From Cinnamomum chago (Eukaryota > Streptophyta > Magnoliopsida > Laurales > Lauraceae), in assembly GCA_038049695.1 (NCBI GenBank), contig CP142458.1:65381501-65445500 (forward strand): a DNA stretch of 64,000 nucleotides, given 5' to 3'. Both the position numbers and the translations under genes were made by a program. Below the pieces are notes generated by a model that did not search any database, had not been told where the DNA came from, and was given only the letters and a program-made list of their open reading frames with translations. Below are positions 32,177 to 45,029 of this stretch, piece after piece; the first letter of the stretch is position 1; every line of letters begins with the position of its first letter.

Positions 32177-34021
32177 GGGTCCTTTAGACACATGGAAAGT
32201 AATTTTGTCCTTTTCTTTCATCTAAAATGTAAATAGGAATAGAGAGACAAGAGAGCATGAAGTCTTTTTGTCTCTTTTTAAATTAATTTTGACATATGGA
32301 AAGTAATTTTATCATTTCATTTAAAGGTAAACTAGCAAAATACGTCCGTGCTTAATTCATAATAGAATAAAGTTTAATCTATTATGGAGAGACTGAATTG
32401 AGAGCGTGAAATGAGACAATAATATTCCAAGTGAAAAGGGAAATAATAAATAATCAATTAATCACATCAAAGAGAAAATCAACAATATTTACCAAAGAAA
32501 ATGTGAAAAGGCCACATACTAAAAAATGATAATGTGGACGTTTAGCAAACCTAGATATTTTTTATTTTTATCGTTGCATTGGTTTGGAAGTCGTATTATA
32601 TATAGATGATTTTATTTTTTTCTATTTTCTCGTCTTTTCTTCTGGTTTCACTTCGGTGCATTTTCTTTACGGAATTGATTTTGTCACAATATATAATCGA
32701 ATTTCAAATCACCACTTCGTGTCAAACAACTACAAGCTCACCCTAAAAAAGAGAGTAAAAGAAGACTAAGCCCATAATAAAGTTTGATAAGATTGCCCCA
32801 TCTGTCTTACTTTAATATATATTTTTGTAATTCTTATTAATATGATATAAAATAGCACATTTGTTACATAATATTTTAAAGATTATGTGTTTTATTCTCA
32901 TCTAATACAACATAAATTTTTTGGGCCAAGTTTGGGTCTATCTACACCCAAATCCAATTTTATGCTTTGAGGAAGATCTCAATCATAGAAGCATGAACAA
33001 ATACAACCTTTTTATTTTTTAATTTAAACTTTTGTTCAACCCATAGTTTCAGTTTTATTGGAGAACTTCTCGCCAGAAAACATTCATCCAAACTACCACA
33101 TGTTATCATGATTTTAGCATCCAAAGTGCATGTCATTAACTTGTTTGGATACAAGAAACACACATGGATATACACATGCGTATTGCATACGTAGAGAGAT
33201 TTTCTGACCCACTACACTCATGGGGCCCACCTAAGAGATTTTCAATCCTCACCCAAAAATTGTACTTGCCCAAAATTGGCATAATTGTTGTAGATCCTTA
33301 AATTGATCAAACAAATAGAAATATGAATGTTAAGTTGTTAAGTGATAAGGGCTAAAATATAGACAACTTTAAGGAATTAAAAAATATTATTTTTTCTGTT
33401 ATTAGACCAAATTTTAAAAATTAGAGGTGAAAAATAAAAAAACCTTTTCAGACCCTTAGCCTCACAATTCCCATATGCTTGTTCTCCAAAATGGCATAAA
33501 CCCCTTAGAGCACATGCACATAAATATCAAAATATGTAAGAATCTGTAGCTATTGAATTAACCCAACAACATCCATTTTCCATTGAAATACCTATGCATG
33601 TTCTTCTTTCAATTAAGCCTTGATCCCAAGCTAAGAAAAAAAAAATGGTATAAATCCAGCCAAGTGGCTACTGTCCAATTATTGCATTTCAAGCCAGCGG
33701 TTCCACCCTTCTAATCTGAACCACCAAAAAACCATAACAATATTTATAAAAAAAATTAAATTTTATAAAAAACCACCTAAAATCAACAATGAAAAATCAC
33801 ATATATACACATCTGTAACAGCATGCCATCCTCTGTATGTGACCTTGAAGCATCCCATTACAAAAGGCCATCTTATTCGCTGGCATTGTTTGACGTGTTT
33901 GGTCATTATAAGGAACCTAAACGTATCCGGATTCCATTTCTTGACTGCTATTTGCACTCTCATTCTCCTCATTTCCACAACTTCTGATTGGATGGTGATC
34001 CACTTCATCAAGGAAGTGCAC

Positions 34022-34026
<5 letters not shown>

Positions 34027-34116
<90 letters not shown>
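34027..34116. repeat. CT microsatellite, ~45 units
   Basis: A 90-base uninterrupted CT tract. Confidence 0.95.
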
Positions 34117-34119
<3 letters not shown>

Positions 34120-34551
34120 TCCCATCTGCATTTGGAAAATAAAAAATAAAAAATAAAAAACCCATACAGACCTGGAGGCATATGAAAGTCTTGGATTGTA
34201 GTCCTTCTTGACTTTCAGGACTTCTTTCTACTGTATGAGCATCCTGCAGTGGAAATCATCTTCACTTGCTCAAATTGAGTGGTCACCACAAAAGTAACGT
34301 CATAACCACATTAGAGTCGTGAAGTAGAATGGCTATTAGAGAATTTCAAGAGTCATGGATCGAATAGTTAATATTGGAAGAAGGCATATTAATGTGGGGA
34401 ACAGTTCTGGATCTAGTACTTAGAGTATAGTCAAAATCAAATAAATCTGATTTCTCAATTAGATTTAGTCTCTTTCATATATTATATAATACGAAGGGAA
34501 AGATATGTAGAGTCGAGCCAATTATTTTTATCACTTTTCTTTGGTGGGCTT

Positions 34552-34577
34552 ATATATATATATATATATATATATAT
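34552..34577. repeat. TA microsatellite
   Basis: About 13 TA units. Confidence 0.9.
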
Positions 34578-37514
34578 GGTTTTAGGGCCGAATGTGGGTC
34601 TGCTTTTAAAATTTAAAGTACTGGGTTTACTTTTGAAATCCAGATGAAATTCATGGGTTGACCCCAAAATCTACATAAAATATAAGGTTTGGCCACAATC
34701 CCAACTACCAATTTGGGTCCACCCCGCTCAAAGGAACGTCCTGGTTCTGCCAATGGATCTAAGCAAGTGGAAGGATGATTGGAAGTGTTCGAGAAAGAAA
34801 TATTGCCACACGGGAACAAGACCTAGATCTTCAAAGACGGCATCAGGCCCAATTCGGGCTCTTGCAAGAACTAATAAGCCTGGGCCTTATGGTTTTAATT
34901 TTGTTGTTTTTCCTCAATAGCAAAAATTTTGATTTCTCATGGGAGATGTAGGAATAAAGGATTCCTCTCTCTTGTGAAAACGGAAATATGTGGAATCTTC
35001 TCATTATACAAACGCACGCTTACGGCCTATTTGTTTCAAGTAATTGCATATCTAGGATTGTATTTCTATAAGTGGTTGGTTAAACATGAAGAACCAAAGG
35101 TAAATATGAAAAAATGACCATCAAATAAATTCCCTTTTATGGAAGTTAAATCAAGAGAAAATGCGAAATTAATAAATATGCATCCATCACCCTAGTGATT
35201 CAGTACCTTGGAAAGCTAAGGTCTCATCTATATCTCTATTTTACACCCTTCATTCGTCACCTCATATCATTTACCTCACACCTCTTTAATAATTTTTTTC
35301 ATAGAGCTTATTTGCGTATGAATTCCTATGTGATTTATGTACAAACAAGCTCTTAGTGCTGCGTCATATAAATAATTTGAATTAAAAAATCCGTTTGTGT
35401 CTAAGGTCATCTTTCAAACTAGTTGCAATTTGATGTATAGAATTAGGCCTTTCAATGGTTTGGTTGGAGCTTGGGCCTAACCCGCATGAGTGAGGGTAAG
35501 ACATGACCACCGCCAAGGCCTTCGACAGCCTTAGTTAAGACTCAATTTCCTTTGACCTTTTCTCTTTTGAGCATCTTTGTGTTTGCCAGCACATGGAATG
35601 AGTACTGTGTGGGATATTTTCTTAATACCGAGATTATGTTAGTTTTGGTAAGGGTATCAGCTAGGCATATCTTGATCTCGGCCTTTTCCATCTTGGCAAT
35701 AGTGCCAGAATGCTTCCATACCGAAGTCACACCTGACATCGGCATCATCTTCAGTTCGGTTCGGTTAGCCGAGACAGGCATTGACTTTTAGTCAGTTGTG
35801 ACTGTACTCCTAAGGAGAAGACTCAACAACGTTACAGAACGTATTGATTGATGGTGACATGCCTCGGATCGAGATAAGAAGTTTTCACCCTGACGCCTAC
35901 GTCTACATCAAGGTAAGGTCCGATGGGACTCTGCCTCTAAGGTCAACCCGGATAAGGCCCAATGGGACTCTATTCCCAAGACGTCAGGGTAAGGATTGAT
36001 GGGACCCTACCCCCAAAAGTCAACTCTTGGCCTATATATATGATAAGTCTACAAAATTATAGCTCTCATTCATCATTTTATATGCATTTGTAGACTTAAT
36101 TAGGTTAATTGCATAGAATTACACTTAATTTTATGAATTCATGCATTTGAGCATCAAAGTTTGAATCTTAGTCAAATTTGGTCAAAATTCATTACATTGC
36201 ATGACTTTTGTGAAATTAGGGATTTTCATCTCATTCATCACCCAAAAATTAGTTTTTTTTTAACTTCACTAATGCATACCTGCTAATTTTGACACTATGT
36301 GTTATTTTTTGAAAAGTTAAATATTTTTGGTGCATTAAGTAGGCATGTAGGGTCCCATGCATAGTCAATCTAGATTCTTCACACTTGATTATTATTGACA
36401 TTATTTAATTTTATTTATGTAGGAGAAATCAAGAGTGGGATCTGCACTAGTGAAACTTGAACAGAGATCAAAGGCGGGACGCTCTTCATGAAAGAAAGAG
36501 AAAATTGAAAACTTTGCAAAAAAAGTTGACTAGTCAAAGTTGCAAGTGATGAAACGTGCCAAATATGAGAAGATAATCAAATAAGAAAGCAAATAAATAG
36601 TCCAAGCATATCTTGAACATCCAACATGGGTCCCACACACCCCATTGCATGCCAAAATAGAAGTTCCCTTAATTGCACAATTATTCTCGGATTTTTCAGG
36701 GGCAACAAATTGAAATGGTCATAATTTTCAATCTGAGTGTCGAATTAGTGCAATCTACATACCACTGGAAAGCTCTTTTCAAGTAGATATCCGTGGAGCC
36801 CAACATTTCATAAATCGGATCTATATCGAGGGATATATGACCTCCGGAAGTTGGCTGTTATAATTCTATGCGCGAATTACAAAAAGTTTTTAAGATTGGC
36901 AACATGAGAGATGTTTGAGGAGTTCAATTTGGCAAGACTTGGAGTCCAAGAGACCACACTTAGTAACAAATCCTCTTCAATTCAAATTCTTTCCAAGTGT
37001 GAAGCGTAGCTTGAGACCTAAGTAAAAAATCTTTACCAATAAGGAAACAAGTCCTAAAAGAGAGGAGATTCTTTGCTAAAAAAGAGGCATCAACATCTAT
37101 AAAGCCTTTCTTCACCAAGCATCTCAGGACAGCCCTCTCTTCTAATCCTTTCTTTCTCTCTTCCTTTCCTCTTTTCTATTAGTTTATTTTTATTTTTGGT
37201 AGCCTTGGGTCATGTCCAAGGATTTATTTTGAAGGAGAAAATTTGTGAAGGAGAAGTTATAAAGGTGCAATTTTTGATGATAAATCAAGAAGCATTATTT
37301 GCAATGGCGGGCTAATTTTCTTGATTAGAGTTATGGATGAAGGTAAGTAATTATCTTTTTATTTGTTTAGTAATTCTAATTTGTGATCTATGATTATGCG
37401 CTTAATGATTAATAGGCTTGTCTTTGTGCCCTAGGCAAATCTCTATTTTTATTTCTAAAAGTAAAAATTAGTTTTTGACTACTCATGCTTAGGTTTGATA
37501 GGCCATGCTTATAA

Positions 37515-38170
37515 CACTACAACAATTTACATTTTTCCCGGCGCTAAAAAAAACGCCGGCAAAGGTCCAAAAACGCCGGAGAAAACATTTACCGGCGTTT
37601 TTTATTGCGCCGGCAAAGCGCCGGGAAAAGTGCGCCAGTAAAACCTTTTGCCGGCGAAATAAGGAAGCGCCGGCAAAAGTTTGCACATTACCGGCGAAAA
37701 ATAACGCCGGGAAAAGTTCCTATTTCGCCGCCAAAAAGTATTATGTTTTAAATAATAAATTTTTAAAAAAGATTTGCCGGCGTTATTTTCGCCGGTAAAG
37801 GGTTATATTTTGAATGAAATTTTTTTTTTAAACTTTTGCCGGCGTATATTTTCGCCGGGAAAAGTGTTACGTTTTAAATAATAAATTTGGAAAAAATCTT
37901 TGCCGGCGTTACTTTCGCCGGTAAAGGGTGATATTTTAAATAATAAATTTTTTAAAAAACATTTGCCGGCGTTATTTTCGCCGGTAAAAAGTTTATGTTT
38001 TAAATAATAAATATTTAAAAATCTTTGCCGGCGTTATTTTTCGCCGGGAAAACATATTTATTTTTCATAAATTTTTTAGAAAATTTTTTGCCGGCGCTTT
38101 TTTGCGCCGGGAAAACATGAATATAATTTTTTTTAAAAATTTTGCCGCAGTTCTTTTAGGTCGGCAAAAT
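37515..38170 (+). repeat. Left TIR and subterminal hairpin array
   Basis: About eight units of roughly 60-80 bp, each with a TTGCCGGCG-(4-8 bases)-CGCCGG hairpin followed by AT-rich spacer such as TTTAAATAATAAATTT. Confidence 0.85.
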
Positions 38171-39422
38171 ATTTATATTTTAATCAAATTTTTTTCCAAT
38201 ATATAAATCATTACACTGAAGGTCTCCAATTAAAAAAACATTAATCTAATTAATAAAAATCTATCAACACAAAAATATACAATAATTGAAAAGGGCAACA
38301 TCCAACCAAAAAAAAAATTAATATTATCCAATTCGTGTAGAGTTGAGTCGACTGTTAGAGAGGAACAACATTTTGGCTGCAAAAAATCCTGGACATCATT
38401 CATGCGTGCAGTCTCAACTTCCATGTCCGTCTTCATTGTCTCACTCATGGGCCCACCTAAAGAGCCCAACACTTGCCCTTTTCAGACTACTGCCAGTGCC
38501 AGAGCCTGCACATGTATGTATTCCATAGAGATAAATTATGATCGATCAGATAGATATTATGCATTGGATCCTCCCAAGTCAATAAGTCTTGTTGTGGGGC
38601 CTATGCTTTAAACAGCAAAAGCCATAGATTCCTCTGTTTGGATGAATCCTCTCTGCAAGGCAACATTAAACACCCACATGCTGATATTATATGCAAGAAG
38701 TACTGAATGTTGTGCGTGTGTGATAAAAGAGTAGCCCACCTTGCAAGTAGGAAAATGAAGTTTTGTTCTCCTTCGTAACTGGGTGTGATGCAAAATTTTG
38801 GTTGCTAGTACTTGGATCCCCTGATTTCCAGCACTAGAGTTTCATGTGTCCACCCATAAAAAGGTGAAACATCAGCAGGGCTCTCTCTTTTTCTTCCAAA
38901 TTTGTCACCCTGCAGTGTGCCGACGTGGCATGTTATTGTGGAGGCCTCTAAATTTCTCTGATGCTAGGTAACAGGGGATCTTTTCCTATGAAAAACTGTA
39001 TGGTATAGCTGAAGAAAGAAAAATACCATTCTAACAAGAGATTCTCCATTGGCCCATCCTCTTTGACAATGTGTCCCGAGTCGATGAAGACTCTCAACAA
39101 CGACAGTTTAGGAGAAGAGATGGATAAGTATAACACTCAAACAAGCATGAGAAAACATTAAAGCTAAAATAAACATTGGATAAAAACTTGAACCAATTGA
39201 TTCCAAAAATTGGATCCCTGCACAAATCAAATTCCATATCTCTCACTCATGAACTAGAAGAATTAAAGAGAACTAAGGGGGAAAAACGATTCTATTTCTC
39301 CAAAAGCAAAACACTCTGATCACATAAAACACGAGAACTAAAACATGAAAACAATACAGAAGTGCAATATATGTCATGGGCGGCAAAATTATTGCATGAG
39401 AACACGAGCTACCAACTATTAC
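38171..39422. other. CACTA internal DNA without recognised gene
   Basis: No frame here gave recognisable protein similarity. It may hold introns or 3' flank of the phosphoglycerate-mutase-like fragment. Confidence 0.5.
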
Positions 39423-39761
39423 CTGCTCCCACCCTAGGGGAGTAAGGTGTGCATCAAAAAAAGCTGGAGACATGTATGCATCATGGTTCTTTTCTCCATC
39501 AACATTGTGAATCCCTTGTGCATGTCTCACCTGGACATGGTAACCATTTCATAAGACTGCAATACTTTGAAGCTTGTGAGGATAATAAAATAGGAACAAA
39601 TGCCATCTTAAGGAAACTACTATGGGAGTAAATGCGAAAAAGATTGATCCAAATCTTGATCGACCAATAGTAAAACAGAAGCAAATGGAATTGGCACAAA
39701 CCAGGTGGAGAGTTTTGCAACAGTGTGAAGGAAACAAAGTTGTACTTGTGTTGCTCTCCAT
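39423..39761 (-). pseudogene. Captured phosphoglycerate-mutase-like gene fragment (2 exons)
   Basis: Exon 1 is 39702-39761 (MESNTSTTLFPSHCCKTLHL) and ends at donor G|GTTTGTG. Exon 2 is 39423-39530 (VRHAQGIHNVDGEK, then HDAYMSPAFFDAHLTPLGWEQ) and runs to donor CAG|GTAATA. Together they encode the N-terminus of the plant histidine-phosphatase/phosphoglycerate-mutase-like family, including the RHAQG catalytic motif with its histidine. The remaining exons of the family, which run to roughly 250-300 residues, are missing. Intron 1 with intact GT-AG borders shows that genomic DNA, not cDNA, was captured. Confidence 0.85.
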
Positions 39762-40364
39762 ATCTGCATTTGGAACAAACATAAAATATTTATTCTAATA
39801 GGAATGGCAGGAAATAGATGGTGTAAGATACGTGTTCCTAGCTAATTCCTATGTCATTTCCTCTAAAAAAAAAGGCCTGTTTGATCATCTTCAATGGGAT
39901 AGTGGATTTAGCTGGTAATTTGCCTGTTTACAGAACGGAAAGCTTCGGAAACCTGGAAACCTTGGCTTCTTTCTGGCTTGCCCAACGGTGGGGAATATGA
40001 TGATGCCAAGAGGCATTGGAGCACAAACTGCCAAAATCATAAAAATATAAATATAAATGAATGAGGCCTGGTTTGTTGATGCAAGCTTCCCTAGAGGGCA
40101 CAACTGGAATATATTTTATTCCAGTGCAAATACCCACAAGCCAGGCCAGCAATAAGTCCACAGATTGGGCAGCCAAAGAAACCAATGATACAAAACAGGG
40201 AGACAACATGATATGGATACGTTCCGAATTTTGAAGTATCCAGGTCAATATCATTAAACTAATGTTCATTGTTCACATACACCAGTTCCATATGTATCAA
40301 TTTACATTGTACAGCTCCCTGTTTTACTCTAATCTAAAATCAATTAAAGGAAACCTTGATTTAC

Positions 40365-40553
40365 CTCAGTGCTCATTTGCTTTTTCTTTTCCTTCTCCCT
40401 CTCATGCCACTCATAGATTGGGGTAAAATCACAGAGCTCAAACCTCTTAATCACATGGTTTCGGCCAAGTAGCACTTTCCAGTCATTCATGAAGTTGTCA
40501 ATAAATTTCTGCTTTGTTGCATATTCCGTTTCTTTCATCACTGCAAACATCAC
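40365..40553 (-). pseudogene. Captured DNA topoisomerase I exon
   Basis: The frame reads MFAVMKETEYATKQKFIDNF, then MNDWKVLLGRNHVIKRFELC, then DFTPIYEWHEREKEKKKQMS, ending at donor GAG|GTAAAT. This is an internal exon of the N-terminal DNA-binding core of plant topoisomerase IB. The catalytic tyrosine domain is absent. A short frame upstream (about 40554-40640) is open but unassigned. Confidence 0.85.
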
Positions 40554-40680
40554 GCATTCACGCCTATGGTTTCCTAAGACCAGCAGTGGATGCTGCTTAA
40601 TGACAACATCCAGATGTGGGTCTGCTTTTCCAGCAGGTTACTATGGATTTGCTTAATGACAACAACCAAAGTTTATATAC

Positions 40681-40794
40681 CTCATCGGACATGAATGGCG
40701 TGATCTCAGGCGCATAGGCAGCAAGAACAGCAGAGGCAGTGGCGGGGCCCACACCCTTCAATGTGGTCAATTCAGTAATGGCTTTGGCAATGTC
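40681..40794 (-). pseudogene. Captured exon of a helix-hairpin-helix plant protein
   Basis: 38 codons between acceptor CATAG and donor GAG|GTATAT: DIAKAITELTTLKGVGPATA, then SAVLAAYAPEITPFMSDE. LKGVGPATA is a helix-hairpin-helix DNA-binding-type motif found in a conserved, poorly characterised plant protein family. One exon only. Confidence 0.75.
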
Positions 40795-41730
40795 CTATGT
40801 GGGGATGTGACAGGTGGGGTTGGGGCTTGTTCTATTGTGGATTTTTACTGGGACCTGATCAGTTTCATTTATCTTGATCTGGCCTTGTATTTAGATCATG
40901 GACCTGTCCCCAACTTCAAAAACCTAAACTTCAAAATAAAGAATATTATATAACCTGGGATTTCAATCTTGAGGTATAAAGTAGCTAACGTACTGTACAA
41001 CAGACAATATTATATAATATGTTTTAATGGAGTTTCTCATCTGGAGAATCATTCCATTCTAGAAATGGAATACCTACTGATTCTTGAACCAAGCAGGCCC
41101 TTGAGAAAGGCCTTGTTCATATGTTTATTTTAGTGTATTGAACTACTAAGGCGGTGGTAGGGCATTCATTTCTTATGAATTTCCTATTGATTCAATTTTC
41201 ATTGAAGGAGTGGTTATTTGATAAGATATTTTTGGATAGTCACCATTGGTAATTCATTTTTAACCACTTAAAAAAATACAGTTCTTGGTGTTCAATCCAT
41301 GAAACAGATAAACCCTTGTTGTAGTCATATCTCAATGAGCTTAGCCAGACTTGAATTTTGTCAACCAAATAAAAAACAAACAAAGAAGACTCAAAGTTTA
41401 GTCCTGCCGGATTATTTATGATTGACTGAATTTTGAGACCGGCATATGCGGAAACATGACACATGATGAATGAATAATCCAAAATCGAGTGGCATTAAAA
41501 AAAAAACCAGTTAAAACCAGTTAAAAATGAGAAAAAAAAAATAGTGTAACTGTTCTTTTAGTGTATTTTAGGAAACTCTAATCACAGACAGAGAATCATA
41601 TATACGAAAAGCAAAACTATAAATTGAATTCATTTTCAGAAGAACATAAAAGCCAGTTTGGTCTTGCACTGAAACCTTTGAGAGGAATGAAAGTTAAAAT
41701 TTTTGTTGAGGGCATGGAGATAATACACAC

Positions 41731-43671
41731 CATATGGATTTTCCTTGCTTCTTCTCCACTGAATCTCAATATGGTCCCCTGGTCTTAAATCATTCAAGCA
41801 GTCTGAGATATGAAGCTCATGCGCAGGAGTATCAACAGGTGGTGCTCTGAGTCTCTCCCACTTCACTCCTTTCTCTTCTACCATTGTCCGCTGACCATGG
41901 GGTGGGTACCTATAAGGTGAAATATATATATATATATATATATATTGAGGTCAATGTAAGTTCAATAATTGGATAACTCACTAAAGGCACTAAGACATCT
42001 AACTATTGCTCTTCTTTAGAAAGTCAACAAAATTCACTAAATCCTTTGCTTACTGAGCTTGCATTTAGCCGTTCCCAAGTCACAACCATATTGAATCTTT
42101 AGGAAGAATGGACAGTGATACAGTGCCCATTGCTCTGGTGTTAGCTCAGAAATCACATTATGGTAGATACTGTGTTTCTGATTTTTCCTCGAATCAATAT
42201 CAATTTTCAACAAGGATAATTCATTTGGGAAGAAAGGAACAAAGTATCCCATCTCATGTGGCACAAGACTACTGCCTTGCCCTAAAGCCATAGCCAACTG
42301 ATTGACCATCCATTTTGCGAAAACACTCAAGTTAGTTTCTATTATGGGTACATCTTTTCCTCTTCTCTTTCTTCATAAGACATAGAATAGCTTTAAATTT
42401 CACAAATATGACTAATCCCAGAATGAATGGTTAAAATTTTATGTAGTTAGAATGAAACTTAATTATATTAGAACAACAAAGATGATTGGACTGAACTGAG
42501 TTTATTGCATCCATTTCAGAGAAAGCTGTTTTACACGTACCTTGCATGAAAAGTGTCTGTGCAGCAATCATAACTCAGATCAGCATCATAACATGAGAGC
42601 ATAAAACCAACGTGTCCGTTCTGCAGAAAAAACACAAACACTCATCAACTGTCTAAGCAGTAAAAAGGTTCCTACATCTCACCTAGAGAAAGGAAACAAA
42701 AAATAACAATTCCAAGTAAATAACATTAGCAAGTTCTATTTGATGAAATCAAACTAATGGAACTTCACAACCCAAAACATAAATGATCTTAATCTCAAAC
42801 AAAATAAGTGCAAACAACTGATTCTTGCTAAATTGCGACAATAACCATAACTTAAAAATACAAAGAACAGGGGAAGTAGTTACAGGAATTCAAATTGCCA
42901 GAAGCTATCATTGGAAATTGTGTTGCAGCAGTGTAACATTTACAGTGAGAAGATATGATTAACCAAGAAATTCGGAATAAAAGGAGCTCTGGTAATCATT
43001 ACCTCACGGTTATAGACCTGAGCAGGGAACCAGAACTTGCTACTCTCCAGAGAGAGATACCACGACATGATTGAATCAACAGGCAACCGGTTCCTCGGCT
43101 TGCTACTGCTACTGTCCATCTTCAATATGAGCCATGAAACAGGCCACACACAAGACAAGGATGCAATCCATCCTTTCGACTGGCCGCCATCTGAGGCACC
43201 GGAATCCTTCCTTGATGCAATAAACCATTTCCATTCTCTATAAGCCGCATGACCCACAACTCTCCCCCATTTCTTTTTCATATGCTTCTCCCATAGGTGA
43301 TCACTCCTACACCTATCCCTCAAAGATGTACAAACACCAGCCATAGTACACAACCCGGCAGGAGGAAGCTTCTCTAGGATGCATTCCAATGCCAATTCAG
43401 GCAAATCCAATATTGAAAAATTCACATCCTCCTCTACATTCTCCACTTTTGAAAGTATCTTCTTCTTGAAAGACATAGCAAATGAAATTCTAGATTGAGT
43501 ACTTGTACTACAATGACTACCACTCCTCAACTGCACAAACAAACCAGTTAATTCTCTCCAGAACAAGGCTGTAAACAATATCATCTCATTCAAACATGAT
43601 AGGATAGATTTCAAAGCAAGTGACTTAGATAGGAGGAGGAAGGAGAGACAGGATATCAGGAAGAAAAGCAT
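41731..43671 (-). pseudogene. Captured F-box gene fragment (3 exons, last exon missing)
   Basis: Exon 1 is 43003-43671 from MLFFLISCLSFLLLSKSLAL, with the F-box (SILDLPELALECILEKLPPA, then GLCTMAGVCTSLRDRC, then DHLWEKHMKKKWGRV) and IMSWYLSLESSKFWFPAQVY, donor GAG|GTAATG. Exon 2 is 42541-42620 ([18 protein letters not shown]...). Exon 3 is 41731-41909 ([20 protein letters not shown], then [20 protein letters not shown]). The order matches plant F-box proteins of the At2g26850/At2g32560 type, in which F-box proteins act as substrate adaptors of SCF ubiquitin ligases. The C-terminal exon (starting around WWYGVVGHLE in relatives) is absent and DNA from another gene follows, so this is a truncated copy inside the transposon. 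Its frame is otherwise open. Confidence 0.88.
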
Positions 43672-43739
43672 CAGATAAGGGAGATTCTAAGGTGAGTTGA
43701 TGGTTTGATGCATAAAGCTTATAGAATGTACCAATGACC

Positions 43740-43755
43740 CAATTGAAATTTAAAC

Positions 43756-43786
<31 letters not shown>

Positions 43787-44560
43787 GTAATAACATATTT
43801 TTCAGGGAGATTGTGTCTTTTTAAATATTCTCAGACGGCATTGCACTTTTGTTATAAATTTCTTACCATGTATGTTTAGTAATTTATATCCTTGTAATTA
43901 GCTGCACTTAGCATCGCATATCCATTTCACCCATATGTACTTCAGCTTTGTAATGTTTCTCTGATGTTTTACATTCATTTCCATGACAGTGTAAGCGTAT
44001 TCTCTGTTTTTGGTTCTCAATAATTGAGATTGTATTTACCCCCCACCCCCCCACCCACCCGCCCCATCTATTGGTTCTTTTTACTAGAGCCCATAACCTG
44101 TTTTCTGGAACACTAACTTGCTACTATCTTTTCTCCTTGATTTTATAGAATGATATTGCACAAAATAATACAAATATAACATTTATTGATGTATGTTTTA
44201 CATAATTGGGATTTTTTCATGTGTAATTTCATCCCAAAAACAAAAAAGTGGATAACACCGTATTAGATCAATTTTCTGTTTTTCTTCACTAATTCATCTA
44301 ATCAGAGTTGGAGAATAATTTATACATATCACTCCAGTGAGCAGGATATTCACGCAGGGACTCAAATGGACCCAAACTCAGACCCTATTTGCAATTGGGT
44401 TCAAGAAAGTGGGTACATATCCAGAATAATGACTAATGAGAAGTGCACTCACATCCCTAGCTCTTTCTGGAAGTGCTCAGAAAATGGAATGGATGTAACA
44501 AAATGGCTGATCTTTTCTAACCAAGTAATATCATGTGCTGAAAACCTGTTTCATCATATG
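43740..44560. other. CACTA internal DNA without recognised gene
   Basis: A-rich tract at 43756-43787 and a C-rich run at 44040-44062. Could be the upstream region of the F-box fragment. No gene seen. Confidence 0.5.
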
Positions 44561-44574
44561 ATACCAGCATTACC

Positions 44575-44950
44575 TGCAACCGACGCCGAGCTTGGGCGAG
44601 ACGGAGATGGGCGCTGCGAGCTTGGGCGCTGGACGAGGGAGATGGGCGCTGCGAGACGGAGAGGGAGCTTGGGCGCTGGACGAGGGAGATGGGCGCTGGA
44701 CGAGGTGAGAGGGGCCAGGGACAAAAAGGGAGATGCAGAGAGATGAGGGAGATGGACCGAGAGGGAGATGGGCGATTTCTTGTGTGCTTTGGGGAAATGC
44801 AGAGATGAGGGAGATGGACCGAGAGGGAGAAGCAGAGAAGCAGAGAAGCAGAGAGATGCAGAGATGGACCGAGAGGGGGCGCTGCGAGACGGAGAGGGAG
44901 AAGCAGAGAGATGGGCGCAGAGAGAGGGTTTGAAGAAGAGAGAGATGATC
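44575..44950. repeat. Purine-rich GC-rich short repeats in the CACTA element
   Basis: Imperfect reiterations of GAGGGAGATGGGCGCTG, GGACCGAGAGGGAG and GCAGAGA. On the minus strand this reads as CT-rich DNA upstream of the captured F-box fragment. Confidence 0.6.
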
Positions 44951-45029
44951 GAAGGGTTTATGTTTCGATAAAAATCAGGGAAAATGCAGGATAGGATGAA
45001 GTGAATTAAATCAATCCCGGCGCAAATAG

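Larger units (their letters stand above)
32186..35600. other. Intergenic, no gene seen
   Basis: AT-rich DNA with a long CT microsatellite (34027-34116) and a TA microsatellite (34552-34577). Small frames here have no recognisable content. Confidence 0.7.

Noticed and set aside
33839-34165. Frames on both strands running through the CT tract
   Set aside because: They are only translations of the dinucleotide repeat (Leu-Ser or Arg-Glu runs).
37540-38170. Repeated CCGGCG hairpins as a possible CRISPR array or satellite
   Set aside because: They are mirrored at the other end of the element next to inverted termini, as expected of CACTA subterminal repeats.
42037-42330. 97-codon minus-strand frame between F-box exons 2 and 3
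   Set aside because: Lies within the captured F-box intron, no recognised motif, and the exon 2 to exon 3 join is explained without it.
43003-43671. F-box frame as an intact host gene
   Set aside because: Bounded by CACTA termini, lacks its C-terminal exon, and is followed by fragments of other genes.
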